Below, piece by piece: positions 1-8,395 of a stretch of 64,000 nucleotides of DNA. The notes below the pieces were generated by a model. The model saw nothing but the letters and a program-made list of their open reading frames with translations. It was not told the origin of the DNA and searched no databases. A program made the translations under genes and the position numbers. Origin of the DNA: Mesobacillus campisalis (GTDB lineage Bacteria; Bacillota; Bacilli; Bacillales; Cytobacillaceae); contig NZ_LAYY01000100.1 of assembly GCF_000986785.1 (NCBI RefSeq), positions 52,376-116,375 of the forward strand. Reading direction: 5' to 3'. The first letter of the stretch is position 1; every line of letters starts with the position of its first letter.

Positions 1-729
1 GTGAAGCATCCTGTTTTTATCTTCAAAAAACTGCTTCATAAGGCGGTAATGATTCGTTTCTTCCAGTCTTCGTTCATGGATGCCGTCTTCGCTGAACTCG
101 TAAATCACAGCATCCGGGTAGGCCATGATGATGGGCGAGTGGGTCGCAATGATGAACTGCGAGTTGCTCCGGACCAAATCATGGATTCTTGTGAGCATCG
201 ACATTTGCCGCAACGGCGACAGCGCGGCCTCCGGTTCATCCAGTATGTAGATCCCTTCGCCGCGGAAACGATGAAGGAAGGTCGCAAAGAACGCTTCGCC
301 ATGCGACTGCTCATGGAGCGAAAGCCCGCCATACGAGTCGATGACTTTGGGCAAGCCAGGCTCTTGATCCATTTCTTCAATATTTGAAGCAACATTGTAA
401 AAACTTTCGGCCCGCAGGAAAAATCCGTCCCGCGGCCTGTCTACTCCCCTGACCAGTTTTAGATAGTCCGCGAGCTTGGAGTGGGAGTCGTAGGTGGAGA
501 AATTGAAGTTGAAGGTTCCTCCTTCCGGGTTGAAACCCAGAGCAACCGCCACCGCTTCCAGCAGCGTCGACTTCCCCATGCCATTTTCACCAATGAAAAA
601 AGTCACTTTTGGGTGAAGGGGCAGCTCGTCCATCCCCTTCACGCTCGGAAGGCTGAATGGGTACTGGCTGTAGGAAGGAATGATGTCTCTTTTTAAACTT
701 ACTCTTCTCACATATTGTGCAGGTAACAT
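1..729 (-). CDS. AAA family ATPase, partial at left edge
   Basis: Reading the minus strand from the ATG at 729-727 gives 243 codons running off the window. A Walker A motif (GENGMGKST, residues 47-55), a signature-like segment (SHGEAFF), a Walker B (YILDEPEAALSP) and a terminal ATHSP switch are all visible, so this is an ABC/SMC-type ATPase of the soluble predicted-ATPase kind, with no membrane domain. A GGAG sits about 8 bases before the start. Such proteins are often stand-alone ATPases of unknown role or parts of defence systems; no partner is visible here. The sequence upstream of its start is the 21-bp repeat array. Function beyond ATP binding is not known. Confidence 0.85.
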   Translation of the reverse strand, partial: MLPAQYVRRVSLKRDIIPSYSQYPFSLPSVKGMDELPLHPKVTFFIGENGMGKSTLLEAVAVALGFNPEGGTFNFNFSTYDSHSKLADYLKLVRGVDRPRDGFFLRAESFYNVASNIEEMDQEPGLPKVIDSYGGLSLHEQSHGEAFFATFLHRFRGEGIYILDEPEAALSPLRQMSMLTRIHDLVRSNSQFIIATHSPIIMAYPDAVIYEFSEDGIHERRLEETNHYRLMKQFFEDKNRMLH

Positions 730-1075
730 AAGCAATACTCCGAACTTGTTTTCTTCTATTTTAGCATCTTGCCTGTGGAAAATCCTAAAGTGGTGGCATG
801 CTGAAAGGCGGGGATTTGCCCCTTGTCACAGTTTAGACACAGGTTTTTCAAATAAGCCAGATAATTGACGCAATCCCGTCAATAATTGATGCAATACTTT
901 TAGTCATTGATGCAATTCCGGAGATAATTGATGCAACCCCCGCATGATCGAGGCAATGCCGGAGAAAATGGATCCCAATTCGCCCCGTGGATGAGGGAAT
1001 ACCCCAAATAATCGCAGCAATTCGCTGCATAACGGATTCAATTAATGAAAATCAGCCTGCACAGGCCATCCTCTC
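730..1075. other. Intergenic region holding a 21-bp repeat array
   Basis: This 346-base stretch lies upstream of the ATPase gene and downstream of the next minus-strand gene. Its right two thirds are the phased array at 861-1042. Its left part has AT-rich sequence and a segment (about 825-855, ending GACACAGGTTTTTCAAATAA) that recurs before the second array at 27.5 kb. No convincing gene is present. Confidence 0.7.
861..1042. repeat. Nine-unit 21-bp phased repeat array (A)
   Basis: Units resembling ATAATTGATGCAAT followed by about 7 variable bases start at 861, 882, 903, 924, 944, 966, 987, 1008 and 1029. The left units are well conserved and the right ones decay, but the 20-22 base spacing holds throughout. 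It is not a CRISPR: the repeat is too short and the gaps are 7 bases. The 21-base period is two turns of B-DNA. Confidence 0.8.
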
Positions 1076-1567
1076 TCACTTTTTCAGGTGTTCTCCGAGC
1101 CATTCCCTAAAAAGGGCATTCAATTCCTTCGTTTTCTGCTCCTTCAGCCACTCGACCTGGTCAATCGGCAGCGTCAGCTTCAAGGTGACCTTCTCATTGG
1201 GCATTTCCACTTTCCTTATTTCCTCGAGCGTGATGCCTTGTTCGATGTCTGGGAACTCCAGGTCGTTTTCGTGCACTTTGAGCAGGCCGGGATACTCGTC
1301 CGGGTCTTCAAGGTCGCAGAACAAGTTCAGGTGCGGCAGCCTCCCCGGCACTATTTTTAAAAACATGAACGAACTTATGACTCTGTTATCTTCCAATTCT
1401 ATTTCAATAATGTGGCTTTCATTGTCCTTGTATCTTCGCAAAACCACTTCGCTTACGATCATATCCAATTCCAGGCTGCACCCTTTGGACGATTCGAAAA
1501 CATAGAGTGCACTGTTGAATAGATAGATGCTTTCCCCATCGATTGTTACAGATTTTACGCCAGCCAT
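1076..1567 (-). CDS. Hypothetical protein
   Basis: A 163-residue soluble, acidic protein that I do not recognise. It has no signal peptide or membrane segment and looks like a compact beta-rich N-terminal half followed by a charged helical C-terminus (EWLKEQKTKELNALFREWL). The ATG follows a GGGGGATGA stretch that can act as ribosome site. It is transcribed alone, between the divergent yocH-like gene and the 21-bp array. The long uninterrupted frame and ribosome site support it as a gene; its role cannot be inferred. Confidence 0.7.
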   Translation of the reverse strand: MAGVKSVTIDGESIYLFNSALYVFESSKGCSLELDMIVSEVVLRRYKDNESHIIEIELEDNRVISSFMFLKIVPGRLPHLNLFCDLEDPDEYPGLLKVHENDLEFPDIEQGITLEEIRKVEMPNEKVTLKLTLPIDQVEWLKEQKTKELNALFREWLGEHLKK

Positions 1568-1700
1568 GCTTCATCCCCCATACGCATTTTGTACAGACGG
1601 TGCTGTGTCGAATACTACCATCTTACCATTTAAGCACGATAGGAATCATCTTCAAATCTCGGGAAACCAGATATTACAGGCCTCGAAATTTGTTACATTG

Positions 1701-1717
1701 TGTTACAGGGCTGTTAT
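1701..1717 (+). promoter_or_regulatory. WalR (YycF) box
   Basis: TGTTAC-N5-TGTTAT matches the WalR consensus TGTWAH-N5-TGTWAH exactly. It ends 32 bases before the -35 region of the downstream LysM-3D gene, whose homolog yocH is a known WalRK target in Bacillus subtilis. A further TGTTAC lies at 1691. Confidence 0.7.
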
Positions 1718-1749
1718 GTTCGTCACCCAATTTATATCTCGTTGTCCTT

Positions 1750-1778
1750 TTATTGTAAGACTCCTATGTTAGTATAAT
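1750..1778 (+). promoter_or_regulatory. Sigma-A promoter of the LysM-3D gene
   Basis: A perfect -10 (TATAAT, 1773-1778) lies 17 bases after a weak -35 (TTATTG, 1750-1755), 40 bases before the start codon. A weak -35 is expected for a promoter activated from the adjacent WalR box. Confidence 0.6.
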
Positions 1779-1817
1779 CATCGTAGTCAAAAGAAAGCCG
1801 ATGGGAGGCAAGGAAAA

Positions 1818-2615
1818 ATGAAACGAAAATTTTTATCTTTGATTGCAGCAGCGGCATTCTTTATCACAGCCGCGGGAAGCGTGCAAGCAGAACAAGTCGT
1901 CGTCAAACAGGGTGACACCCTGTACGGTCTTTCGAAACAATACGGAGTATCCGTTGCATCCATTAAAAAATGGAACAATCTATCAGGTGACGTGATCCAT
2001 CCAAATCAAACGCTCGAAGTTTCACCAGTCAAAACAGTTTTGGTAAGTAAAGGGGACACCCTTTGGAATATTTCTCAAGTCTATGGAGTATCAGTGGATA
2101 ATCTGATGAAGTGGAACTCTCTATCATCCGACCTGATCCACCCTGGTTTGGCATTAACCATTTATACGGACGTACATAATGCTGTACCTGTAAAAACAGA
2201 AAAAGCTCAAAACGTTCAAAATGTTTCAGCCAAAGCGAAAAAAGCACCAGCTAAAACAACAGCACAGGCAAAAGCAAAGGCTCCAGTTGCACAAACTGCG
2301 GCAGCCCAGACTTCTGCCCCTTCAGGCAAGGAAATCATGGTCGAAGCAACAGCTTATACAGCTGACTGCGAAGGCTGCATCGGAATCACGAAAACAGGTG
2401 TTGACCTGAAAGCCAATCCAAATGCAAAAGTCATTGCCGTAGATCCATCTGTCATCCCGCTTGGTTCAAAAGTGTACGTGCAGGGGTATGGGTATGCAAC
2501 AGCTGAAGATATCGGCGGAGCAATCAAAGGAAACAGAATCGATGTATTCATCCCTGAACAAAGCGATGCACTCGCATGGGGAAGGAAGCAAGTTAAAGTC
2601 ACAATCGTAGAATAA
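1818..2615 (+). CDS. yocH: LysM and 3D domain cell-wall hydrolase (YocH-like)
   Basis: A 265-residue exported protein with a signal peptide (1-24, ending VQA). Two LysM modules follow (about 26-70 and 73-117), then an Ala/Lys-rich linker (about 125-170) and a C-terminal 3D domain (about 175-265) with the conserved Asp residues (VDPSVIPLGSKVYV, AEDIGGAIKGNRIDVF). LysM binds peptidoglycan and the 3D domain is a lytic transglycosylase-like double-psi beta-barrel, so this is a secreted autolysin. GGGAGG precedes the ATG. Length, domain order and WalR box match B. subtilis YocH. It is monocistronic and ends in a strong terminator. Confidence 0.9.
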   Translation: MKRKFLSLIAAAAFFITAAGSVQAEQVVVKQGDTLYGLSKQYGVSVASIKKWNNLSGDVIHPNQTLEVSPVKTVLVSKGDTLWNISQVYGVSVDNLMKWNSLSSDLIHPGLALTIYTDVHNAVPVKTEKAQNVQNVSAKAKKAPAKTTAQAKAKAPVAQTAAAQTSAPSGKEIMVEATAYTADCEGCIGITKTGVDLKANPNAKVIAVDPSVIPLGSKVYVQGYGYATAEDIGGAIKGNRIDVFIPEQSDALAWGRKQVKVTIVE

Positions 2616-2617
2616 GA

Positions 2618-2647
2618 GGAAAGCCCCCAGTTTTGGGGGCTTTTTTT
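2618..2647 (+). terminator. Rho-independent terminator
   Basis: AAGCCCCC-AGTTTT-GGGGGCTT followed by seven T residues, directly after the YocH-like gene. Confidence 0.9.
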
Positions 2648-2970
2648 CATATATAAAAGAATAGCAGAATAGCATTAACGGCAAATAGGGCGATAAGCAC
2701 GGCCGTCAGCGCCCGGTTGCTAAGTTTCCCCGAAAAATAGGCGTTTGTCAGTCCGAAATAGAGGACGCCCACCCCGGCGATAAACATCAGAAATTCGGTG
2801 ATTTTATCATTGATCGGGTACACATGGCCTGCCCCGAACCTTTCTGTCAATCCGGCTGCCGCCCACAGAAGCAGCAGCACTCCTCCAATCACATTGTACA
2901 GCTTCTGCTGGCTCATTTCTTTTATAGGCTTGGCGGGAACATGGTCTTCCTTTCTCAATGGCTCCATCAT
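2647..2970 (-). CDS. Small membrane protein, hypothetical
   Basis: A protein of about 107 residues with a 25-residue polar N-terminus and three hydrophobic segments (about 28-45, 58-78, 85-107), predicted to sit in the membrane. I do not recognise a family. The start is MM: a GGGAGG lies 4 bases before the first ATG and 7 before the second, so initiation at 2967 is at least as likely. It faces the YocH-like gene tail to tail and lies downstream of ftsZ, separated from it by a two-way terminator, so it probably has its own promoter. Confidence 0.75.
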   Translation of the reverse strand: MMEPLRKEDHVPAKPIKEMSQQKLYNVIGGVLLLLWAAAGLTERFGAGHVYPINDKITEFLMFIAGVGVLYFGLTNAYFSGKLSNRALTAVLIALFAVNAILLFFYI

Positions 2971-3029
2971 TCAACCTCCCTTTTTTATTGAATCTACCCG
3001 TCAGGATGGCAGAATTAACGAATTCCTAA

Positions 3030-3065
3030 AAAAAAGGCCAAATCACGAGTGATTTGGCCTTTTTG
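3030..3065. terminator. Terminator downstream of ftsZ, two-way
   Basis: GGCCAAATCAC-GA-GTGATTTGGCC is flanked by an A run on the left and T run on the right, so it can stop transcripts from either side. Confidence 0.85.
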
Positions 3066-3066
3066 G

Positions 3067-4338
3067 TTACCGTCTTCTGCTTCGCTTCCGCAGGAATGCT
3101 GGGACATCAAGCGAATCGTCCTGCCTCTGAGGCTGCCGCTCGTAAGGGGCAGGTGAAGGCTGGCTGTTGCTGCCTTGCTGGTCTGGGTGGTTTTGTTGGC
3201 CATGGTTCCTGCCTTGCCCGGAGTTTGTATCTTGGCCATAGCTTCCACCTTGGCCGTAATTCGAAGGCTCTGCGTAGGCAACCGTCTCCCGCTGCCTGGA
3301 CTGCGAGGCCTCGTATTGCTGGCGGGAATTTGCGATCATGTCTCCTGGCCGGCGCGAGGCGTTCGATGGCTGAGCTTCCTCCTCATCATGATCAAAACCG
3401 GTTGCAATCACGGTCACCATGATTTCCTTATTCAGGTTTTCATTGATGACCGATCCAAAAATCATGTTCAGCTGTTCATCGGTTGCGGCCGCCACAATAT
3501 CGGCCGCTTCCTGTACTTCATATAAACTGAGGTTTGTGCCGCCTGTGATGTTCATCAGGACGCCTTTCGCTCCAGTGATTGATGTTTCGAGCAGCGGCGA
3601 GGATATCGCCTTTTTGGCGGCTTCGGCGGCCCGGTCTTCCCCAGACGCCACCCCGATGCCCATCAGCGCTGTTCCTCTGTTGGACATGATCGTTTTTACG
3701 TCGGCAAAGTCCAGGTTGATCAAGCCTGGTACGGCAATGAGGTCGGAAATGCCCTGCACACCCTGCCTGAGAACATTGTCGGCCTCCCTGAAGGCTTCAA
3801 CCATCGGCGTTTTCCTGTCGACGATTTCCAGCAATCGTTCGTTTGGAATGATGATCAAAGTATTGACAGCTTTTTTCATCTCTTCAATTCCGGCTGCCGC
3901 ATTTTGTGCCCGCTTGCGGCCTTCAAATCCGAAAGGACGAGTCACCACCCCAATTGTAAGGGCGCCAAGTTCGCGCGCGATATGGGCAATTTCCGGAGCG
4001 GCTCCAGTTCCGGTTCCGCCGCCCATTCCGGCCGTGACGAACACCATGTCCGCACCTTGCAAGGCATCCTTGATTTGCTGCCTGCTTTCCTCGACAGCCT
4101 TCCTGCCGATTTCCGGATTTGCTCCGGCGCCAAGGCCTCTGGTCAGCGAACCGCCTATCTGCATCGTGACCTCCGCTCTTGACATATTGAGCGCTTGCGC
4201 GTCTGTATTCACGGCAATGAACTCTACTCCCTGCACGCCGTCCTCAATCATTCGGTTCACGGCATTGTTTCCTCCGCCGCCAACGCCAATTACTTTTATA
4301 GTGGCAAATTGATCAATATTGGTTTCAAATTCCAACAT
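3067..4338 (-). CDS. ftsZ: Cell division protein FtsZ, stand-alone locus
   Basis: A complete 423-residue FtsZ, the tubulin-like GTPase that builds the division ring. The N-terminal [10 protein letters not shown], the tubulin signature GGGTGTG (106-112) and the T7 loop NLDFAD (208-213) are intact, so it should bind and hydrolyse GTP. The core ends near 318. It is followed by an 85-residue Gln/Gly/Ser/Asn-rich linker and a canonical C-terminal peptide ([17 protein letters not shown]) of the kind that binds FtsA, SepF and ZapA. The oddity is location: Bacillus ftsZ lies directly after ftsA in the dcw cluster, and neither ftsA nor any dcw gene is here. A second paralog or a relocated sole copy are both possible. 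GGGGG precedes the ATG. Confidence 0.93.
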   Translation of the reverse strand: MLEFETNIDQFATIKVIGVGGGGNNAVNRMIEDGVQGVEFIAVNTDAQALNMSRAEVTMQIGGSLTRGLGAGANPEIGRKAVEESRQQIKDALQGADMVFVTAGMGGGTGTGAAPEIAHIARELGALTIGVVTRPFGFEGRKRAQNAAAGIEEMKKAVNTLIIIPNERLLEIVDRKTPMVEAFREADNVLRQGVQGISDLIAVPGLINLDFADVKTIMSNRGTALMGIGVASGEDRAAEAAKKAISSPLLETSITGAKGVLMNITGGTNLSLYEVQEAADIVAAATDEQLNMIFGSVINENLNKEIMVTVIATGFDHDEEEAQPSNASRRPGDMIANSRQQYEASQSRQRETVAYAEPSNYGQGGSYGQDTNSGQGRNHGQQNHPDQQGSNSQPSPAPYERQPQRQDDSLDVPAFLRKRSRRR

Positions 4339-4493
4339 ATGTAAGTCCCCCTAATAGCTTCAGATTGCCCCCTATTTATCTCTATACTTATAAAATTCGC
4401 CATCGCCGCGGAAATTCTGTCTTATCCTGCGATTTGTTAAAGAACTGTAATTTTACAGTAATAAAGTGAAATGGGGCATTTTATTACTAGTAC

Positions 4494-4640
4494 GAGGAAT
4501 ATAGGGGATTGTCCCTTGATTTTATTCCCTCTAGGGGGAATATATCATATTTTAGGGGGAATAAAACAGGATTTTGGGGGAATATATTGCTGCTTACGGG
4601 GAATAAAGCCACTTTTATTGCCTGTAGGGGGATTATAATG
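4494..4640. repeat. 21-bp phased GGGGGAATA array (C)
   Basis: GGGGA occurs at 4535, 4556, 4577 and 4598, exactly 21 bases apart, each followed by A/T-rich sequence. Looser copies lie at about 4494, 4504 and 4628. The motif differs from arrays A and B but the period is the same. Confidence 0.75.
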
Positions 4641-4663
4641 CGGCCAATTTGGATAAAAACAAG

Positions 4664-4692
4664 AAAAACCCGCCAAAATTGGCGGGTTTTTA
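4664..4692. terminator. Terminator of the EthD-like gene
   Basis: AAACCCGCCAA-AA-TTGGCGGGTTT with flanking A and T runs lies 7 bases beyond the stop of the minus-strand gene at 4699. Confidence 0.85.
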
Positions 4693-4698
4693 CGTATT

Positions 4699-5001
4699 TT
4701 AGTCTACAATGACCACGACTGGCGGCTTGTTCAGATACTTCATGATATTCGCCAGGTCCCTCTGCACTTCCTGGAACTCCGGTGTCGCCAGGGACTGGCT
4801 CAGGACGGCCGGATTTTCAAACTCAAGCTCGGCAATCAGGTAAAGCTTCTCGGTTGTGTTCATGGCCTGGAGGACGCGCTGGACTTTCGCTCCCTTGATG
4901 TTAGGTACCTTTTCAACAAGCGGAATATGTACTTCATGATAATACTGCTCGAATCCTTCCACGTCCTTCGGCTGGTCATACATCACAATCATCTTGGCCA
5001 T
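4699..5001 (-). CDS. EthD family protein
   Basis: About 100 residues starting MAKMIVMYDQPKDVEGF. The pattern YY.EVHIPL.EK.P, a central LYLIAELEF strand and an EFQEVQRDLAN helix are those of EthD-type ferredoxin-like dimeric alpha-beta barrel proteins (EthD family reductase). Enzymatic activity of this group is mostly undefined. The open frame extends further upstream, but GGGGGTAAGGCA immediately precedes the ATG at 5001, so I use that start. The gene has its own terminator. Confidence 0.8.
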   Translation of the reverse strand: MAKMIVMYDQPKDVEGFEQYYHEVHIPLVEKVPNIKGAKVQRVLQAMNTTEKLYLIAELEFENPAVLSQSLATPEFQEVQRDLANIMKYLNKPPVVVIVD

Positions 5002-5090
5002 TGCCTTACCCCCTTGAATAGAATTCTTCCTGTCTATTATAAAAGACACACAGGGCAAGCCGACAGGAAAACCATTCGACAATTCTCTGC

Positions 5091-5720
5091 CTACGCGAGG
5101 ATTTCCCATTGCCTGCGGCTCGCTACCTCCAAAAGCCGGGGCTCAGGCTGAACGGCCACCGGGTTGCCCACTAGCTCCAGCACATTCAAGTCCGTATAGC
5201 TGTCTCCGTAGGCAAAGCTGTTTTCCCAGTCCACTTCCATATGTGACAGGCGCTCATGTACGACTTCCCTTTTGCGGCTGCCATTTATGTATTGCAGGTT
5301 TTTTTTGTGAAAATTAGTGCCGATGACCTCATCAAATGGGAGCTTGGCGGCCACCGAATTCAGGAGAGGCTGAAAAGCGCCTGACACCAGCATAATATAA
5401 TACCCATCCTCCCGATGCTGCTGCAGCCTTGCGAGCATAGGCTCACTCAGCTTTTCACTCATCATGCTCCCCAGCTGGGAAAAAAACTGGTTAACCTCCG
5501 TTTCCGGAACCTTTCCAAAAGCTGAGATATAGCTGCGCATCGAATGCTCCCTCATCCTTTGCTCGGGGTAAAGCTTGCATTTATAGGCGGCATATATCGG
5601 CAGAATTCTCGACATAAAGGAGCGGTATTTCTGCGGGTGGGTTTTCAAGTGCTTCATCAACAGCGGAAATGTTTCTTCCGGAAACAGCGTGCGGTCAAAA
5701 TCAAAAATCGCTACTCTCAT
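5091..5720 (-). CDS. HAD family IB phosphatase
   Basis: A 210-residue phosphatase of the haloacid dehalogenase superfamily. Motif I is DFDRT (nucleophile Asp, residues 6-10), motif II the Ser of MLVSGAF, and motif III/IV GDSYTDLNVLELVGNPVAV. The helical cap between motifs I and II and the SerB-like C-terminus place it in subfamily IB (phosphoserine phosphatase-like); the substrate is unknown. The frame opens further upstream, but GGAAGGTTGATGAG precedes the ATG at 5720. It lies upstream of the EthD-like gene with an 89-base gap, so cotranscription is possible. Confidence 0.83.
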   Translation of the reverse strand: MRVAIFDFDRTLFPEETFPLLMKHLKTHPQKYRSFMSRILPIYAAYKCKLYPEQRMREHSMRSYISAFGKVPETEVNQFFSQLGSMMSEKLSEPMLARLQQHREDGYYIMLVSGAFQPLLNSVAAKLPFDEVIGTNFHKKNLQYINGSRKREVVHERLSHMEVDWENSFAYGDSYTDLNVLELVGNPVAVQPEPRLLEVASRRQWEILA

Positions 5721-5786
5721 CTCATCAACCTTCCAAATTTTGTTTGTTCCAAGTATACCGTAATACATAGTTAAAAGGGAGAAGAT

Positions 5787-6352
5787 ATGCTTTTTAGCAG
5801 CCTTGCTGATGCAATTACAAAGGCGTAATTGCGCTTATGCGTTGTGAGTGGTGAAAGAGGTGCTGTATCAATACAAGGTCCGGCTTGCAAAGAAACTTAA
5901 CAGTTCCGCTTTGATGGCGGAAGCATGGCATCACCGTTCAGATGCGATTTCCTCTATTGCCGCATTTGTCGGAGTTCTTGGAGCGATACTGGGTGCCAGC
6001 TACAACATCCCGATTTTGGTTTATCCTGATCCTCTCGCCGGGCTTCTCGTTTCCCTGCTGGTTATTAAAATCGGCTTTTCGCTGGCAAAGGAAGCAAGCT
6101 CGACTATGATGGAGCAGGTTCTCGATGCAGAGAAAACACAGCCTTTTATTGAAACAGCAGCGAAGATTCCTGGCGTCAAAAGAGTCATGAATTATTGGCC
6201 AGAAATCACGGACACTACCTGGTCATCGACATCCGCGTCGGAGTCGACCCTCATATTACCGTTGAACAAGGACATCTCATCTCAAAAGAAGTAAAAAAAG
6301 CCCTGCTCGCCACAGCGACGTCCAAAAGGTCTTCGTCCACATCAACCCATAA
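5787..6352 (+). pseudogene. Broken cation diffusion facilitator gene
   Basis: The stretch encodes the C-terminal half of a CDF (zinc/iron/cobalt efflux) protein: VRLAKKLNSSALMAEAWHHRSDAISSI with the HxxxD metal site of TM5, a TM6, and a cytoplasmic domain. The domain moves frame twice: ELLARNHGHYLVIDIRVGVD continues in a second frame near 6190, and HSDVQKVFVHINP in a third near 6311, each consistent with a one-base loss. The N-terminal TM1-4 region is missing: after a good ribosome site and ATG at 5786 only 13 codons (MLFSSLADAITKA) remain before a stop. It is therefore a decayed gene, with a tandem GGGGTCAGGCACC repeat directly after its fossil stop codon. Confidence 0.87.
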
Positions 6353-6404
6353 TGGGGTCAGGCACCCTTTAACACTGCACCGCAATGGGGGTCAGGCACC
6401 CTTT
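6352..6404. repeat. Tandem GGGGTCAGGCACCCTTT repeat
   Basis: Two copies of AATGGGG(G)TCAGGCACCCTTTA, at 6352-6370 and 6383-6403, lie between the CDF remnant and the terminator of the LacI gene. The sequence differs from the GAACCGTCCCC family seen elsewhere in the window. Confidence 0.75.
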
Positions 6405-6413
6405 AGCGAAGTA

Positions 6414-6444
6414 AAGAAACGCCGCGTTTTCTGCGGCGTTTCTC
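6414..6444. terminator. Terminator of the beta-galactoside operon
   Basis: GAAACGCCGC-N7-GCGGCGTTTC, followed on the minus strand by TTTAC, just beyond the stop of the LacI-family gene. Confidence 0.8.
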
Positions 6445-6448
6445 TTTG

Positions 6449-7468
<1,020 letters not shown>

Positions 7469-7513
7469 TCATTTTCTCCTACCCTTAGGCTCTATTTCTT
7501 TTTCAGCATGCAG

Positions 7514-8395
7514 TTATGAGACTTTCTTTAGTTTGTTTTCCTTTAAAAAGTTGAATTTTGTTTCTGATATGATAATCGCACTCAGGATGAGAATGGCTCC
7601 CACCAGCATCTTGACTGTCATCACTTCTCCCAGGATGGCGACCGAAAATACCATGCCCCAAAAGGCTTCCGTCGAAAGAATAATCGCTGCCTTTGTTTCA
7701 CTGACCAGCTTCTGGGCGACCGTTTGCAATAGGTAGGCAATGGTGGTTGAAAAGATTCCGAGGTAAAGCAGGGAAAACACCCCTTCCCTCTCGAAAGAAG
7801 GTAAGTCCTCCCCCTTGAAGAGAACAACGGCCATTCCCAGTGCGGCGGCGGTGACCATCTGGATTATCGTTAACAAAACAGGATCCGCCTCTTTTACATA
7901 TTTTGCCGTATAGAAGATATGAAAAGCAAATCCAAAGGCACAGCCTAAAGTCAGCAAATCGCCAATATTGATCCCCGAGGAAAGTTTCAGCGATAACATT
8001 CCCACTCCAACCACGGCCAGAACAGTCCCTGCAAGTTCATACCTATCTATTTTTCTTTTGTACATAGCAAAGGCAATAAATGGAACAATCACTACATTCA
8101 CTGCCGTTATGAAGGCATTCTTGGAAGGGGTCGTGTACTGGAGCCCTACTGTTTGGAGGGCAAAGGCCAAATAGAGAAACCCACCCAATATCGCCCCTTT
8201 CACTAAAATACTTTTATTTATATTTTTTATTTTCTTGCTGAATAGGATTCCCAATATGATGGCCCCGATCATAAATCGCCCTGCTAAAATCTGATAGGGG
8301 GTAAAGTGATCCAGGGAAATGGAACTGGCAACAAAGCCGCTTCCCCAAATAATGGCTGTAATGGTTAGGCCTATTGCGGCAAAATATTTTTTCAT
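7514..8395 (-). CDS. EamA/DMT family transporter
   Basis: A 293-residue membrane protein with ten hydrophobic segments in two EamA halves. The first begins FAAIGLTITAIIWGSGFVASS. The second half (about 150-285) contains YLLQTVAQKLVSETKAAIILSTEAFWGMVFSV, typical of drug/metabolite exporters of the RhaT/YdcZ type. Its ATG directly abuts the TAA of the glycosidase gene (GGAGGATTAAATG), so the two are translationally coupled. A DMT transporter inside a galactoside operon is unusual; export of a by-product or uptake of a monosaccharide are guesses. Confidence 0.88.
   Translation of the reverse strand: MKKYFAAIGLTITAIIWGSGFVASSISLDHFTPYQILAGRFMIGAIILGILFSKKIKNINKSILVKGAILGGFLYLAFALQTVGLQYTTPSKNAFITAVNVVIVPFIAFAMYKRKIDRYELAGTVLAVVGVGMLSLKLSSGINIGDLLTLGCAFGFAFHIFYTAKYVKEADPVLLTIIQMVTAAALGMAVVLFKGEDLPSFEREGVFSLLYLGIFSTTIAYLLQTVAQKLVSETKAAIILSTEAFWGMVFSVAILGEVMTVKMLVGAILILSAIIISETKFNFLKENKLKKVS

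Larger units (their letters stand above)
4339..4698. other. Intergenic region upstream of ftsZ
   Basis: These 360 bases hold AT-rich sequence next to ftsZ (promoter presumably at 4370-4490), the 21-bp GGGGA array, and the terminator of the EthD-like gene at the right end. The open frame through the array (4509-4712, plus) is a product of its 21-base period and not a gene. Confidence 0.6.

Noticed and set aside
1..387. Plus-strand open frame at the left edge
   Set aside because: It is antisense to a well-supported ATPase with Walker motifs on the minus strand.
848..1030. Minus-strand open frame with repeated IASIIDG heptads
   Set aside because: It is the translation of the 21-bp array. There is no ribosome site, the repeats decay without regard to codon position, and array B gives no corresponding protein.
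861..1042. CRISPR array
   Set aside because: Repeats of 14 bases with 7-base gaps and no cas genes do not fit CRISPR.
3419..4312. Long plus-strand open frame of 297 codons
   Set aside because: Antisense to ftsZ; its composition is that of a shadow frame.
4509..4712. Plus-strand open frame with RGN heptads upstream of ftsZ
   Set aside because: It arises from array C and runs through the terminator of the neighbouring gene.
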